From the NCBI RefSeq assembly GCF_024053505.1, contig NZ_JAMXQS010000002.1, positions 310,001 through 374,000 of the forward strand: a stretch of 64,000 nucleotides of DNA. The letters run 5' to 3'. Under the pieces are notes generated by a model. That model had not been told where the DNA came from. It ran no database searches and was given only the letters and a program-made list of their open reading frames with translations. Position numbers and translations under genes: made by a program. Positions 56,079 through 63,114 of the stretch are shown piece by piece; positions within the stretch are counted from its first letter, which is position 1, and each line of letters starts with the position of its first letter. This DNA comes from Mesorhizobium liriopis (GTDB lineage: Bacteria; Pseudomonadota; Alphaproteobacteria; Rhizobiales; Rhizobiaceae).

Positions 56079-58064
56079 TTAGGCGTCGTCGCCGATCGCG
56101 GTGTGGTTGTAGTCGCCGCCCACCACGGTCAGGTCGACCGTGTTGCCCATCAGGTTGGCGCCCATCACGATGCTCTGGTTGAAGGCCGAGGTCTCGACCA
56201 GCGCGGAGGCCGCGGCCGAGGACGTGCCGGCGATGCTCATGTCGCCGGTGTTGCCCGCGCCCCAGCTGCCGGCATCGCCACCCAGGCCGCCATCGCCGTG
56301 GGTGATGGAAGCGAGGCCACCGAAGCCGCCATTGCCGCCGGAGGCGTCGCCACCGAAGGCGTCACCGGCAGTCGGCAGGACGATCGTGTCGCCGCCGAAG
56401 GCCGAGCCGCCGAAGCCGCCCGCGCCGCCGAAGCCCGAGCCGGAGCCGGTCCCGGTGCCGCCGGCACCCACATCCGCCGTCGCGTCGCTCGCGCCGCCGG
56501 CACCACCGGTGCCCCCGAAGCCGGCATCGCCGACTGCGCCGCCGATGCCCGTGCCGCCTGCGGACGAGGTTGCCGCACCGACATTGCCGCTATCCGCAGC
56601 GCCGCTGGCACCGACCCCGCCGGTGCCGAAGCCGTTGGAGGCCGCGTCACCCGAAGTGCTGGTGTTGTCGCCAGCGCCACCGGCGCCGCCGCCGGCCGTG
56701 CTGCCAGCACCACCCGAACCGCTGCCGGTGCCCGTGCCGCCGGTGCCGCCGAGACCGCCCGTGCCGTCGCCGCTTTCGCCGACACCGCCACCCACACCGC
56801 CGAAGCCGCCGGCTCCGCCAGCACCGCCGCCGGTGAAGAGCCCGCCGGAGCCACCTTCACCGCCAGCGCCACCGGCGCCACCCGCTCCACCCGTGCCGCC
56901 GTCGCCACCGGTGCCTTCGCCGCCGGCACCGCCGGCGCCGCCTGCACCGAGACCAAGGCCGACGCCCAGACCGAGTGAGCCCGCATCGCCGCCTTCGCCG
57001 CCCGTGGCCGAGCCGTTGCTGGTGCTGTTCGCCGAGCTGCTGCCGCTGCCTGCGCCGCCGGTGGCGTCGCCGCTATCCGCGTTGCCGCTCGTGCCGCCCA
57101 GCGCACCGGAAAGGCCGAGGCCGAAGCCCGCGCCCCCCTGGCCATTGTTGTCGCCGCCATCGGCATTGCCGCCGGTGCCGCCCGTGCTGCCGGCAAAGCC
57201 CAGTCCGAGGCCGAAGCCCGTGCCGGTGCCGGTGCCCGTGCCGTCGCCGCCTTCGGCGCCATTGCCGGCAGTGTTCTGGCTGCCAAGCCCGAAGCCGAGT
57301 GCTGCGCCCCCGGTCGCACCGCCCGCCGTCGCCGCACCTGCGCCACCGAGGCCGCCATTGGCTTCACCGCCCCAGCCGCCTGCACCGCCCGCGCCGCCCG
57401 CGCTGATGCCGGGGCCAGCCGTCGCCGTGCCGCCATAAGCGCTGCCGTTCTGGTTGAACTCGGCATTGTTGGAAACGGTCGCGCCGGTCAGGATGTCGTT
57501 GTCGGCGAGATGCGCGGTCTGGGCGATGTTGAAGGCATTGTTGCCATCGCCATTCAGCGAACCGTTCAGGAAGTCGCTGAAGGAAACGTCGTCCCCAGGA
57601 TTGTACGAGATCTCGCCATCATGGTTGACGAGCAGCGTATCGACACGCGCCCCGCCCGACAGGTCGATGTCGTTGCCGTCATTGTCGGTCGGCAGATAGC
57701 CGCTCATGTCGAAACCGACATCCACGCCCACATCGACATTGGTGGTCGATGTGTTTTCGTTGGTGTTGGTGCTCGTATTGGTGTTGTCGCTGGAATTGGC
57801 GTTGAAGTTGCCGTTTCCGTTGAGGCTGAGATTACCGTTCAGGTTGCCGTTGAGATTGCCGTTTCCGTTCAGGTTCTCATTGGTGCTCGACTGGTACTGA
57901 TCCTGGCCCTGACCTTGGCCCTGCCCCTGATCCTGCGTGGAATCCTGGGTCTGCCCCTGCGTCGAAGACTGGGTCTGATCCTGATCCGAAGACTGGTCCT
58001 GCGTCTGATCCTGGTCCTGATCGTGACCAAGCCCGAACAGGCTGAAGCCGTTGCGTGAAGACAT
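56079..58064 (-). CDS. Gly/Ala-rich low-complexity protein with Gln/Asp-rich N-terminus
   Basis: A 661-residue protein with striking composition. Residues 1-13 are MSSRNGFSLFGLG. About 14-58 is a run of Gln, Asp, Thr and Ser. About 60-105 is Asn/Gly-rich (NLNGNGNLNGNLNGNLSLNG). About 106-205 is a more ordinary acidic domain. From about 208 to 610 it is almost only Gly with Ala, Thr, Ser and Asp (GGAGGAGG-type and GTGTGTG-type tracts), followed by a conserved-looking end with FNQSIVMGANLMGNTVDLTV. There is no Sec signal, no cysteine and no RTX motif. GAGGAAACGACG precedes ATG 58064. The gene precedes the secretion partner genes in the same direction after 112 bases. I infer an extracellular structural or ice/surface-binding role; no family is assigned. 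Confidence 0.8.
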   Translation of the reverse strand: MSSRNGFSLFGLGHDQDQDQTQDQSSDQDQTQSSTQGQTQDSTQDQGQGQGQGQDQYQSSTNENLNGNGNLNGNLNGNLSLNGNGNFNANSSDNTNTSTNTNENTSTTNVDVGVDVGFDMSGYLPTDNDGNDIDLSGGARVDTLLVNHDGEISYNPGDDVSFSDFLNGSLNGDGNNAFNIAQTAHLADNDILTGATVSNNAEFNQNGSAYGGTATAGPGISAGGAGGAGGWGGEANGGLGGAGAATAGGATGGAALGFGLGSQNTAGNGAEGGDGTGTGTGTGFGLGLGFAGSTGGTGGNADGGDNNGQGGAGFGLGLSGALGGTSGNADSGDATGGAGSGSSSANSTSNGSATGGEGGDAGSLGLGVGLGLGAGGAGGAGGEGTGGDGGTGGAGGAGGAGGEGGSGGLFTGGGAGGAGGFGGVGGGVGESGDGTGGLGGTGGTGTGSGSGGAGSTAGGGAGGAGDNTSTSGDAASNGFGTGGVGASGAADSGNVGAATSSAGGTGIGGAVGDAGFGGTGGAGGASDATADVGAGGTGTGSGSGFGGAGGFGGSAFGGDTIVLPTAGDAFGGDASGGNGGFGGLASITHGDGGLGGDAGSWGAGNTGDMSIAGTSSAAASALVETSAFNQSIVMGANLMGNTVDLTVVGGDYNHTAIGDDA

Positions 58065-58743
58065 CGTCGTTTCCTCGAAAATGCCCCGAGGCCGCACCAT
58101 TCATCTTTTAAGGTGCGTTTCGCCCATGGGCCGTTGCGTGTTTCGGAGGCGGCGCATGGCGGCAATGGATGACTGCCTGCACCATGTCCCTACGCTGCAC
58201 TGAAAGGAGGACTGCCCCCGCTCCCTGTTGTCCTTCCCGCTCAAGGACTTGCCTGAAAGAGACGAGCCCTCACCGGCGCGACGCGGAACTAGAGACCGGA
58301 AACGCGAGCAAGACAAACACGGCTCGCAGGGAAGGAACGCTCCGACCGTGTTTGATTCAGTGCAGACGAGATAGTCCGGAATTGGAGCTAGCCCGGAGGG
58401 CGTATCAACGACTTCGGCTAAGGGTAAGAGTAGGTCTGTGCGGCATTTGCAGGGTGCCACCGAGGCGGAGACATGCTTTATGGTCCTGCCCGTATCTCGC
58501 ATGTGCGAACAGATTTCATTTCAGAAAATTCAGGACAAGAAGCGTTCTGGCGCAAGTCCAAGAGAATGGCGGAATTTTCTTCGGCAATGCAAAGGTTCTC
58601 CCAGTTGATCTAAATCATCGGATTTGTTGGGCGGGACGAGCGGTGCGTTTTCTTCTGTGCTGGCGAAACTAATCGACCAAAGAGGTAGAAGGCGTCGATA
58701 GTGGATCGGCCTGAAAAATATTAATCATCTTGCATCGGGAACG
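58065..58743. other. 679-base intergenic region between divergent matrix gene and LuxR gene
   Basis: No frame here looks coding on either strand. The part nearest the LuxR gene is richer in A and T and includes an FNR/FixK-like box at 58605-58618. The size suggests complex control of the Gly-rich gene on the minus strand and of the LuxR gene on the plus strand. A small RNA cannot be excluded, but I see no clear promoter-terminator pair. Confidence 0.5.
58605..58618. promoter_or_regulatory. FNR/FixK-like box
   Basis: TTGAT-CTAA-ATCAT matches the FNR/FixK consensus TTGAT-N4-ATCAA at nine of ten defined positions. It lies 126 bases before the LuxR start codon. This would imply control by oxygen, but a single site of this kind can occur by chance. 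Confidence 0.4.
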
Positions 58744-59565
58744 ATGCTGTTCGCTCGATCACGCATGGATGCAGTGAGGCATGGCATGGATGCCAGCGAA
58801 GAGATGATCATGGAAGAAAGGCGCCGTGCCCTGCGCACCTATTGGGGGTTGCCCGCGCGCAAGACCCTGTTGTTCATTCACCCCTTCGACACCGTGGCGG
58901 ATTGCTTCATCCACGCTCTCGAACAGGAATATCCTTGGCTGTCGGTGGAAACGGTGATCGGCTGGCGCGGCGTTCCGGCGGCGTTCAAGGACCCCGTGGC
59001 GCTGGTTCTCGTGGACAGCCGGCTTGCGGCCGACGTGGAGATGGGATTGGCACCGCTGCGCGAAAGCCAGCCCAACCTTCCCTACGCGATCGTCTGCGAC
59101 GATATTCGCGACATCGCCTTTTCGGTCGGCGACTTCATGCCTTCGGAATTGATGCGGGGCCTCTTGCCGATGAACATGAAGCTCGACCTCTGGCTGTCCG
59201 TGGTCGGGCTGATGCTGCATGGCGGCGACTACTACCCGCCGGCTCTGCTCAAGGCGATCATCGGTCGCCCCGACAGTCCGGCGCCGCTGCTGCCCATCAC
59301 GGTTCCGAACGGAACCGAAGGCGAGAAGACGAAGGCGCGGCAATGGAACAATCTGACCGAGCGCGAGCAGCAGGTGCTCGCCTCGGTCGCCCGCGGCACG
59401 CCGAACAAGCTCGTGGCCACTGAGCTCGGCCTGTCCGAGCACACGGTCAAGATTCACATTCACAACATCATACGCAAGCTCAAGGTCCACAACCGCACGG
59501 AAGCGGCCGCCCTCTACCTTCAGGCAGTGTCGCAAGAAAGGCGTCGGCACGATGGCGAGAGCTGA
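58744..59565 (+). CDS. LuxR-type regulator with degenerate receiver-like domain
   Basis: A 273-residue DNA-binding protein. The C-terminal LuxR helix-turn-helix is at about 204-258: LTEREQQVLASVARGTPNKL, then SEHTVKIHIHNIIRKLKVHN. The N-terminal ~160 residues have the alternating strand-helix pattern of a receiver with Asp91 (LVLVDSRLA) near the acceptor site. The acidic pair expected at strand 1 is missing (TLLFIHPFD), and the lysine region reads LLPMNMKLDLW instead of Lys-Pro. Phosphorylation is therefore doubtful. It is paralogous to the regulator at 60511-61311. It overlaps the next gene by 14 bases and is divergent from the Gly-rich gene. Confidence 0.87.
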   Translation: MLFARSRMDAVRHGMDASEEMIMEERRRALRTYWGLPARKTLLFIHPFDTVADCFIHALEQEYPWLSVETVIGWRGVPAAFKDPVALVLVDSRLAADVEMGLAPLRESQPNLPYAIVCDDIRDIAFSVGDFMPSELMRGLLPMNMKLDLWLSVVGLMLHGGDYYPPALLKAIIGRPDSPAPLLPITVPNGTEGEKTKARQWNNLTEREQQVLASVARGTPNKLVATELGLSEHTVKIHIHNIIRKLKVHNRTEAAALYLQAVSQERRRHDGES

Positions 59566-60109
59566 ACTGCCGATGGCCGGCGCATCGCCCAAGGGCGGAC
59601 AGACCATCGCCGATCCGAGCGTGCCCGATCCGGCCATGCAGCACATCCTGCTGCTGGTCGGGCAGCTGAACTACACCTGGACCAACACGGAAAGCCTGCT
59701 CATCTACCTGATCGCAGGGCTCGCCGGCGTGGACAAGGAAACGGCGATCGTCATCTTCCTGACGCTGAACACCACGCGCGCGCGGCTCGACCTCGTCGAG
59801 CGCCTCGCAAAGCTGGCCAAGACGAAGCCCGCATGCCGGAAGGACGTGCTTGACGTCACTGCCAATCTGTCGCGGCAACAAAAGCTGCGCAACAAATACA
59901 ATCATTGCGTCTACTCGTTCGACGAAACCGGCAAACTCTCGCATACCCAGCTGATGCGCATCGTCGATACCACGCGCGATGTCCGCTACGGCAAGGTGGA
60001 GGCCGTGGACGATAGCGAGATGGCCCGCATCCGGGCCTCGATCGGCGAGATCGCGGAAACCAACCGCGCCATCTGGGAGATCGTGCGCCGCTACGGCTTT
60101 CCGCACTGA
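59552..60109 (+). CDS. Hypothetical 185-residue protein
   Basis: A mostly helical protein with no family that I recognise. A hydrophobic but not clearly transmembrane region lies at 30-75 (HILLLVGQLNYTWTNTESLL, then IVIFLTLNTTRARLDLVERL). A conserved-looking segment follows (LSRQQKLRNKYNHCVYSFDE), in which Asn-Lys-Tyr-Asn-His could be a functional site. It overlaps the LuxR gene by 14 bases, so the two are co-translated. The overall look, with a long helix pair then RNKYNH, recalls HEPN-like or RiboL-PSP-like helical proteins, but this is too weak to assign. Confidence 0.75.
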   Translation: MARAELPMAGASPKGGQTIADPSVPDPAMQHILLLVGQLNYTWTNTESLLIYLIAGLAGVDKETAIVIFLTLNTTRARLDLVERLAKLAKTKPACRKDVLDVTANLSRQQKLRNKYNHCVYSFDETGKLSHTQLMRIVDTTRDVRYGKVEAVDDSEMARIRASIGEIAETNRAIWEIVRRYGFPH

Positions 60110-60474
60110 CTGGCGCGTATCAGGCGGATCAGCCCTTGGGCGAGCATCACGCCGACAAGGCCGCCTGCGATCTTGACGCCCAGGTCACTCCACTGCCCAT
60201 GCCGTTCGGGCACCAGCGTTTGCAGCCCTTCAAGGATACCCGCGCCGGCTGCGACCACCAGAACAGCAAGCCAGGGGCGCCGAGGGTAAGCCAGCGCGAA
60301 TGCGATGCCGAGCAGAAGGAAAGCCAGGCTGCGCTCGATGCCGACGGGTCCCACATGGGGGCGCAGGCCGATCGGGCCGATGGTGACCGCGGCAACCAGC
60401 GCCAGCAGGCACCATGCCGCGAGCTGCAGCCCGAAGCCCAGACGGGCACGCGTCGAAGAGTTGAACAATGGCAT
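60091..60474 (-). CDS. VanZ-like membrane protein
   Basis: A 127-residue protein with four hydrophobic helices (LQLAAWCLLALVAAVTIGPI, SLAFLLLGIAFALAYP, WLAVLVVAAGAGILEGLQTL, VKIAGGLVGVMLAQGLIRLI). The EGLQTLVPERHGQWSDLGVK loop with its conserved Glu and Asp is the VanZ-family signature. VanZ proteins occur with polysaccharide genes and in glycopeptide resistance; the molecular role is unclear. It overlaps the 3' end of the preceding hypothetical gene by 19 bases in convergent orientation. Confidence 0.8.
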   Translation of the reverse strand: MPLFNSSTRARLGFGLQLAAWCLLALVAAVTIGPIGLRPHVGPVGIERSLAFLLLGIAFALAYPRRPWLAVLVVAAGAGILEGLQTLVPERHGQWSDLGVKIAGGLVGVMLAQGLIRLIRASQCGKP

Positions 60475-60510
60475 GAGGAGCGGGCGTTTCCGGCAGAATC
60501 CTGCCGTCAG

Positions 60511-61311
60511 CTACTCCGCATCTAGCCTCGTGGGCAACTGGCAATGGTCGCGAAAGCGCGCCGCGGCTTCTGTGCGGTTGTTGGTGCCCATCTTGTTGAT
60601 GATGTTGTGCACGTGGATCTTCACGGTATGCTCGGAGAGGTCGAAGGCAGCCGCGATGGTCTTGTTCTGTGCGCCTTGCGAAACCATTTCCAGCACCTGC
60701 ATCTCGCGCCGTGTGAGATCGAAGAGCTTGGTGTCAGGCCCGGTCGCGGGCGGGCGCCGGAAGGGCGCAGGGCCGTGCCGCATTGAAGCCGATTGGGCCA
60801 GAAGTGCGGGCTGAAGCAGGCTCAAGGGAAAATACTCGCCGCCTCGCAGCATCAGCCGCACCACGGATAGCCAGATGTCGAGGCGCAGGTTCATCGGCAG
60901 CACACCCCGCACGACCTCGAGGTCGAGCAGTTGCTGAAGCGAGGCGGAGCGGCGGTCGCCATGCTCGATGAGCACGGTGATCGAGTTGGGATGCCATTCC
61001 GGCAGGAGAGCCGCGAACTCACGTTCCTTCTGGAAGATCGGCATGTCGAGCATGATCAGCGAGACCGGCTGGTCGAAAGCGCGCCACGCGGCATTGACGT
61101 CCTCGACCGCCTCGATGCGAAGCCATGGAAATTCGCGTTCGAGTGCGTGAACCAGGCTCTCGGGCAGCGTCCCGATGGGACCGATCACGAGAAGCGTTCG
61201 CCGCGCGCCACTGACATCGACGCGCCGATGCACGGAAAGCGCCGGCTCGGGGCCAGCACCAACGGAAACGATGCCGCTCGCTTCCTGTATTTCTCCGGTG
61301 ACATTGCTCAT
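60511..61311 (-). CDS. LuxR-type regulator with degenerate receiver-like domain (paralogue)
   Basis: A 266-residue paralogue of the 58744-59565 regulator. The helix-turn-helix is at about 199-253: LTRREMQVLEMVSQGAQNKT, then SEHTVKIHVHNIINKMGTNN. The N-domain again has a receiver-like pattern with Asp89 (IMLDMPIF), no acidic pair in strand 1 (TLLVIGPIG), and VLPMNLRLDIW where the receiver lysine would be. Alignment by eye shows the same LPMN-(M/L)-(K/R)-LD-(L/I)-WLSVV block in both. ATG 61311 is chosen; ATG 61344 in frame is possible. It is divergent from the ExoF-like export gene, a probable target. Confidence 0.86.
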   Translation of the reverse strand: MSNVTGEIQEASGIVSVGAGPEPALSVHRRVDVSGARRTLLVIGPIGTLPESLVHALEREFPWLRIEAVEDVNAAWRAFDQPVSLIMLDMPIFQKEREFAALLPEWHPNSITVLIEHGDRRSASLQQLLDLEVVRGVLPMNLRLDIWLSVVRLMLRGGEYFPLSLLQPALLAQSASMRHGPAPFRRPPATGPDTKLFDLTRREMQVLEMVSQGAQNKTIAAAFDLSEHTVKIHVHNIINKMGTNNRTEAAARFRDHCQLPTRLDAE

Positions 61312-61728
61312 CGGTCCGCCGCAGCTTTGTTGTCGACCGACCATAGCCTCGCACCCAGGCGCTTGAACGACGGATAAAGGTGGAAGTCCGGGGCGGCGGT
61401 CATGGACGATATGGCGCATGGTCCGTGCGGGCGATCCTCCGAAAGGGGAGGACAGGGCTCCACCCACCATCCGCCCAGCGACGCGGATGGCCCGAAGGGC
61501 GTGCTCGGAAGGCCGGATGCGGCTCGAACCGTCTCGGACCCACCATTGGAACGAGGTCTGAGACCCCGCCTCCCCACAATGAATGACGCACCCGCGCCCA
61601 CCGCCTGACTGTGAACGGCGACCCTCAAACGGCACAGTGCCGGTTGCAATGCCGGAATAATGGGCGTCGCGGCGCAGGCCGCTCGAACGCATGGAGACCG
61701 GCGCTTTGAGTATCGGGACGCGGACATC
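61312..61728. other. 417-base divergent region before the export gene
   Basis: No convincing coding frame is present. A small CCTCC-GAAA-GGGGAGG hairpin lies near 61437-61453. Promoters for the LuxR gene and for the ExoF-like gene should be here, but no clear consensus elements are visible. Confidence 0.45.
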
Positions 61729-63054
61729 ATGATTTCGAACGCCTTGCGATCGTTCCGGGCAGGTTGGAAAAGAAGCCGGCTGGGTTTCCTGTCGGGTTTC
61801 GGCTCTTTCCTGCTGCTTGCCGCCCCAATGGGCGTGGCGTCCGCCGAAACGGCGCAGCTGGCACCGCAGACGCGGCTTCGCGTTTCCGTTGTGCAGTGGA
61901 TGCCATTGAAAGGCGAGTACCAGACCTGGAATGCTCTGGGCGGTGAATTCGTCGTGTCCGACAAGAACACCATCACCTTGCCGGTCGTGGGTGATGTCGC
62001 GGTGGGCGACAAGACCCTGACGGCGCTCGCGGACGAGCTCGCAACACTCATCCAGACCAGGACGGGGCTTGCGGAAAAGCCGAACACCACCGTCGAGGTC
62101 GTGCGTTACCCGCCTGTTTATGTGGTCGGCAAGGTCAACAAGCCCGGCGAGTATGAGTTTCGTCCCGGCCTCACGGTTCTGCAGGCCCTGGCCCTCGGCG
62201 GTGGCGAGATAACCGCTCCGCCGGCCGGGCTCAATGATCAGACGGAACTGGTGGGCGGTCTGCGCGCCACCGAAAACGAAATCCTGCGCAGCCGCGCCCG
62301 CATCGTGCGGCTCGAAGCCGAAATGGCCGACGCTCGGAGCTTCAGCCCTCCCGAGGGCTGGGCGGCCCAGGCGGACAAGGTGCTGGCCCAGCAGATCGTC
62401 GCCCAGGAAAAGATCATTTTCGACGCGCGGCGCAATGAGGTGGAACGGCAGGGCAAGCGGCTCGCCGATCTGCGCGACCTGCTCAATGCCGAAATCGGCG
62501 TTCTGAGGAAGAAAATCGGCGCGTCGGACGATACGATTGCCTCGGCCGAGCGCGAATTGAAGAATGTGACGACCCTGGTGCAGAAGGGGGTGGCGACCGC
62601 ATCGCGCCAGTCGGAACTGGAACGCCTCGTGGCCGATCGTCGTGCCGACCGGCTCGACCAGATCACCGCCGTGATGCGCGCGCAGCAGAGCCTTACCGAA
62701 ACCAATCGCAGTCTCGACGGGCTGGCCGACAAGCGCCGGACCGATGTGGCGAGCGAGCTTCAAAGCGAACAGGCGAAGCTCGAGCAGGCCATTCTCCGAC
62801 GCGACACGGCCCAGAAGCTCATCCTCGAAGCCATCGCCTCGGGCCGCGTCTCGGCCTCCGTGCAGAACGCGACCTTGCGCTACGAACTCGTGCGGCGCGA
62901 GAACGGAGAAGCGAAAACGCGGGACGTTTCGGAAACCGAAAGCCTTGAGCCGGGCGATGTGCTGAAGGTGGGAGTCGAACTCTCGACCGGTGCGGAAGCG
63001 GTTTCGGCCGCCTCCCCCTCAAGCGCGGCTCTTGCCATGGAAGCGTCCCAATGA
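61729..63054 (+). CDS. Polysaccharide export protein, ExoF/Wza-related
   Basis: A 441-residue exported protein. The signal peptide ends near residue 39 (FLLLAAPMGVASAE). The Poly_export domain is at about 47-127 (RLRVSVVQWMPLKGEYQTW, SDKNTITLPVVGDVAV) and an SLBB-like domain begins at 128 with PPVYVVGKVNKPGEYEFRPG. From about 190 to 400 there is a long charged helical coiled coil, as in rhizobial ExoF rather than in Wza. It would form or gate the export route of an exopolysaccharide across the periplasm. ATG 61729 gives the signal peptide; an upstream GTG or ATG at 61660 is not needed. The rhamnose gene follows after 60 bases. Confidence 0.88.
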   Translation: MISNALRSFRAGWKRSRLGFLSGFGSFLLLAAPMGVASAETAQLAPQTRLRVSVVQWMPLKGEYQTWNALGGEFVVSDKNTITLPVVGDVAVGDKTLTALADELATLIQTRTGLAEKPNTTVEVVRYPPVYVVGKVNKPGEYEFRPGLTVLQALALGGGEITAPPAGLNDQTELVGGLRATENEILRSRARIVRLEAEMADARSFSPPEGWAAQADKVLAQQIVAQEKIIFDARRNEVERQGKRLADLRDLLNAEIGVLRKKIGASDDTIASAERELKNVTTLVQKGVATASRQSELERLVADRRADRLDQITAVMRAQQSLTETNRSLDGLADKRRTDVASELQSEQAKLEQAILRRDTAQKLILEAIASGRVSASVQNATLRYELVRRENGEAKTRDVSETESLEPGDVLKVGVELSTGAEAVSAASPSSAALAMEASQ

Positions 63055-63114
63055 TCGGGCGGACTGCATTCCTGCCGACCCATTCGAGACGTGTCGCGTG
63101 ATGGAACCGGGCGC

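Noticed and set aside
56140-57438. A proline-rich 432-codon frame on the plus strand opposite the Gly-rich gene.
   Set aside because: It is the reverse complement of Gly/Ala codons and gives Pro/Ala runs. The minus frame has a ribosome site, a non-repetitive domain and a structured end, so that one is the gene.
53858-58064. RTX calcium-binding nonapeptides expected for type I substrates.
   Set aside because: I looked for GGxGxDxxx repeats in both large proteins. The Gly-rich tracts contain GGAGG and GTGTG but not the Asp-bearing nonapeptide in tandem.
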